64,000 nucleotides of DNA from Streptomyces peucetius (GTDB lineage: Bacteria > Actinomycetota > Actinomycetes > Streptomycetales > Streptomycetaceae). The stretch lies in NCBI RefSeq assembly GCF_025854275.1, contig NZ_CP107567.1:6572001-6636000 (forward strand), given 5' to 3'. The translations under genes and the position numbers were made by a program. Below the pieces are notes generated by a model. That model was given only the letters and a program-made list of their open reading frames with translations. It was not told where the DNA came from and did not search any database. Below, one piece after another: positions 63,601 through 64,000 of the stretch (position 1 is the first letter of the stretch; the number at the start of each line of letters is the position of its first letter).

Positions 63601-64000
63601 TCAGGCCTGCGAGCCCGAGAGGCGCTCGACGGAGCGCAGCAGGGCGGAGTGGTCCAGTCCGCCGTCGCCCTGGGCGCGCAGGGAGGCGACCAGCTGGGCG
63701 ACGACCGTGCCCACGGGCAGCGCCGCACCGACGTTGCGGGCGGCGTCCGTGACGATGCCCATGTCCTTGTGGTGCAGGTCGATGCGGAAGCCGGGCTTGA
63801 AGTCCCGGTTCAGGAAGTTGTCCTTCTTGCGGGTCAGCACGGTCGAGCCGGCCAGACCGCCGCCCAGGACGTCCAGCGCGGCCTGCAGGTTCACCCCGGA
63901 CTTCTCCAGGAAGACCACGGCCTCGGCGCACGCCTGGATGTTCACGGCGACGATCAGCTGGTTGGCGGCCTTCACCGTCTGGCCGGAGCCGTGCGGGCCG
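63601..64000 (-). CDS. glxR: Tartronate semialdehyde reductase, C-terminal part (runs past window end)
   Basis: An open frame from the window edge to the stop at 63601 encodes 132 residues. GSGQTVKAANQLIVAVNIQACAEAVVF carries the catalytic Lys of the beta-hydroxyacid dehydrogenase family. AALDVLGGGLAGSTVLTRKKDNFLNRDFKPGFRIDLHHKDMGIVTDAARNVGAALP is characteristic of 2-hydroxy-3-oxopropionate reductases. The NAD(P)-binding N-terminus lies outside. It reduces the product of glyoxylate carboligase (58447-60234) to glycerate, which completes the glycerate route from glyoxylate. Confidence 0.88.
   Translation of the reverse strand, partial: GPHGSGQTVKAANQLIVAVNIQACAEAVVFLEKSGVNLQAALDVLGGGLAGSTVLTRKKDNFLNRDFKPGFRIDLHHKDMGIVTDAARNVGAALPVGTVVAQLVASLRAQGDGGLDHSALLRSVERLSGSQA

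Overview
This is a chromosomal window from a Streptomyces-type actinomycete. The DNA is very GC-rich with strongly biased third codon positions. Many genes start with GTG or TTG, 4-bp ATGA/GTGA overlaps are common, and several promoters look leaderless (TAnnnT placed 7-8 nt before an ATG). The gene families also fit: ALF-repeat proteins, SAV_2336-type proteins and PucR regulators. I saw no tRNA, rRNA, CRISPR array, insertion sequence or phage module.

Layout. (1) 1-10.5 kb: the tail of a FadR-like GntR regulator, a beta-propeller protein, a secreted pseudoprotease with lectin and FG-GAP repeats, a 1236-residue ALF/coiled-coil protein whose C-terminus looks like a polymorphic toxin followed by a candidate immunity gene, and small signalling genes (CX5R phosphatase, TPR-like protein). 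(2) 10.6-25.3 kb: the most unusual block. A divergent propeller gene and a FecBCD-type metal-chelate importer lie beside a Fur-family-like 7-1-7 operator. The importer ATPase gene is followed by a second such operator, which sits inside a promoter driving a RiPP operon: a 45-aa precursor, an E1-like leader-binding protein, an S15/CocE peptidase, a YcaO enzyme, a SagB-type dehydrogenase and two half ABC transporters. I read the whole as a candidate Zur (or other Fur-family) controlled, ribosomally made metallophore system with synthesis, export and re-uptake. Two related GC-rich intergenic repeat elements flank the ATPase and RiPP operon. (3) 26.1-38.3 kb: a purine catabolism and molybdenum island, with a PucR regulator, three xanthine dehydrogenase subunits, an AzgA-like purine permease, an XdhC maturation factor, a HTH/Mop molybdate sensor, ModA and a fused ModB-ModC. 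(4) 38.3-42.0 kb: an ECF sigma factor coupled to a membrane protein, an unknown gene and a HisC-like aminotransferase with a Pro/Gln-rich tail. (5) 42.1-49.1 kb: a four-gene operon (small trypsin-co-occurring protein, trypsin-VMAP protein, MoxR AAA ATPase, vWA/pseudokinase/FtsK-like protein) matching the vWA-MoxR-VMAP class of NTP-dependent conflict systems. (6) 49.1-58.2 kb: polyphosphate kinase 2, a winged-helix protein, a GAF-LuxR regulator, two acyl-CoA synthetases, a TIGR04222-like membrane protein and a zinc-ribbon protein with a degenerate Mrr-like nuclease fold. (7) 58.4-64 kb: glyoxylate carboligase, a photolyase remnant, a YdeI-like protein, a catalase and the end of tartronate semialdehyde reductase.

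How the parts fit. Region 3 oxidises purines with a molybdenum enzyme and carries its own molybdate supply. Region 7 (Gcl and GlxR) handles the glyoxylate released further down purine and allantoin degradation. Region 2 looks like a self-contained metal scavenging module. Regions 1 and 5 carry inter-bacterial or anti-invader conflict genes. All function calls come from reading motifs by eye; no database search was run.
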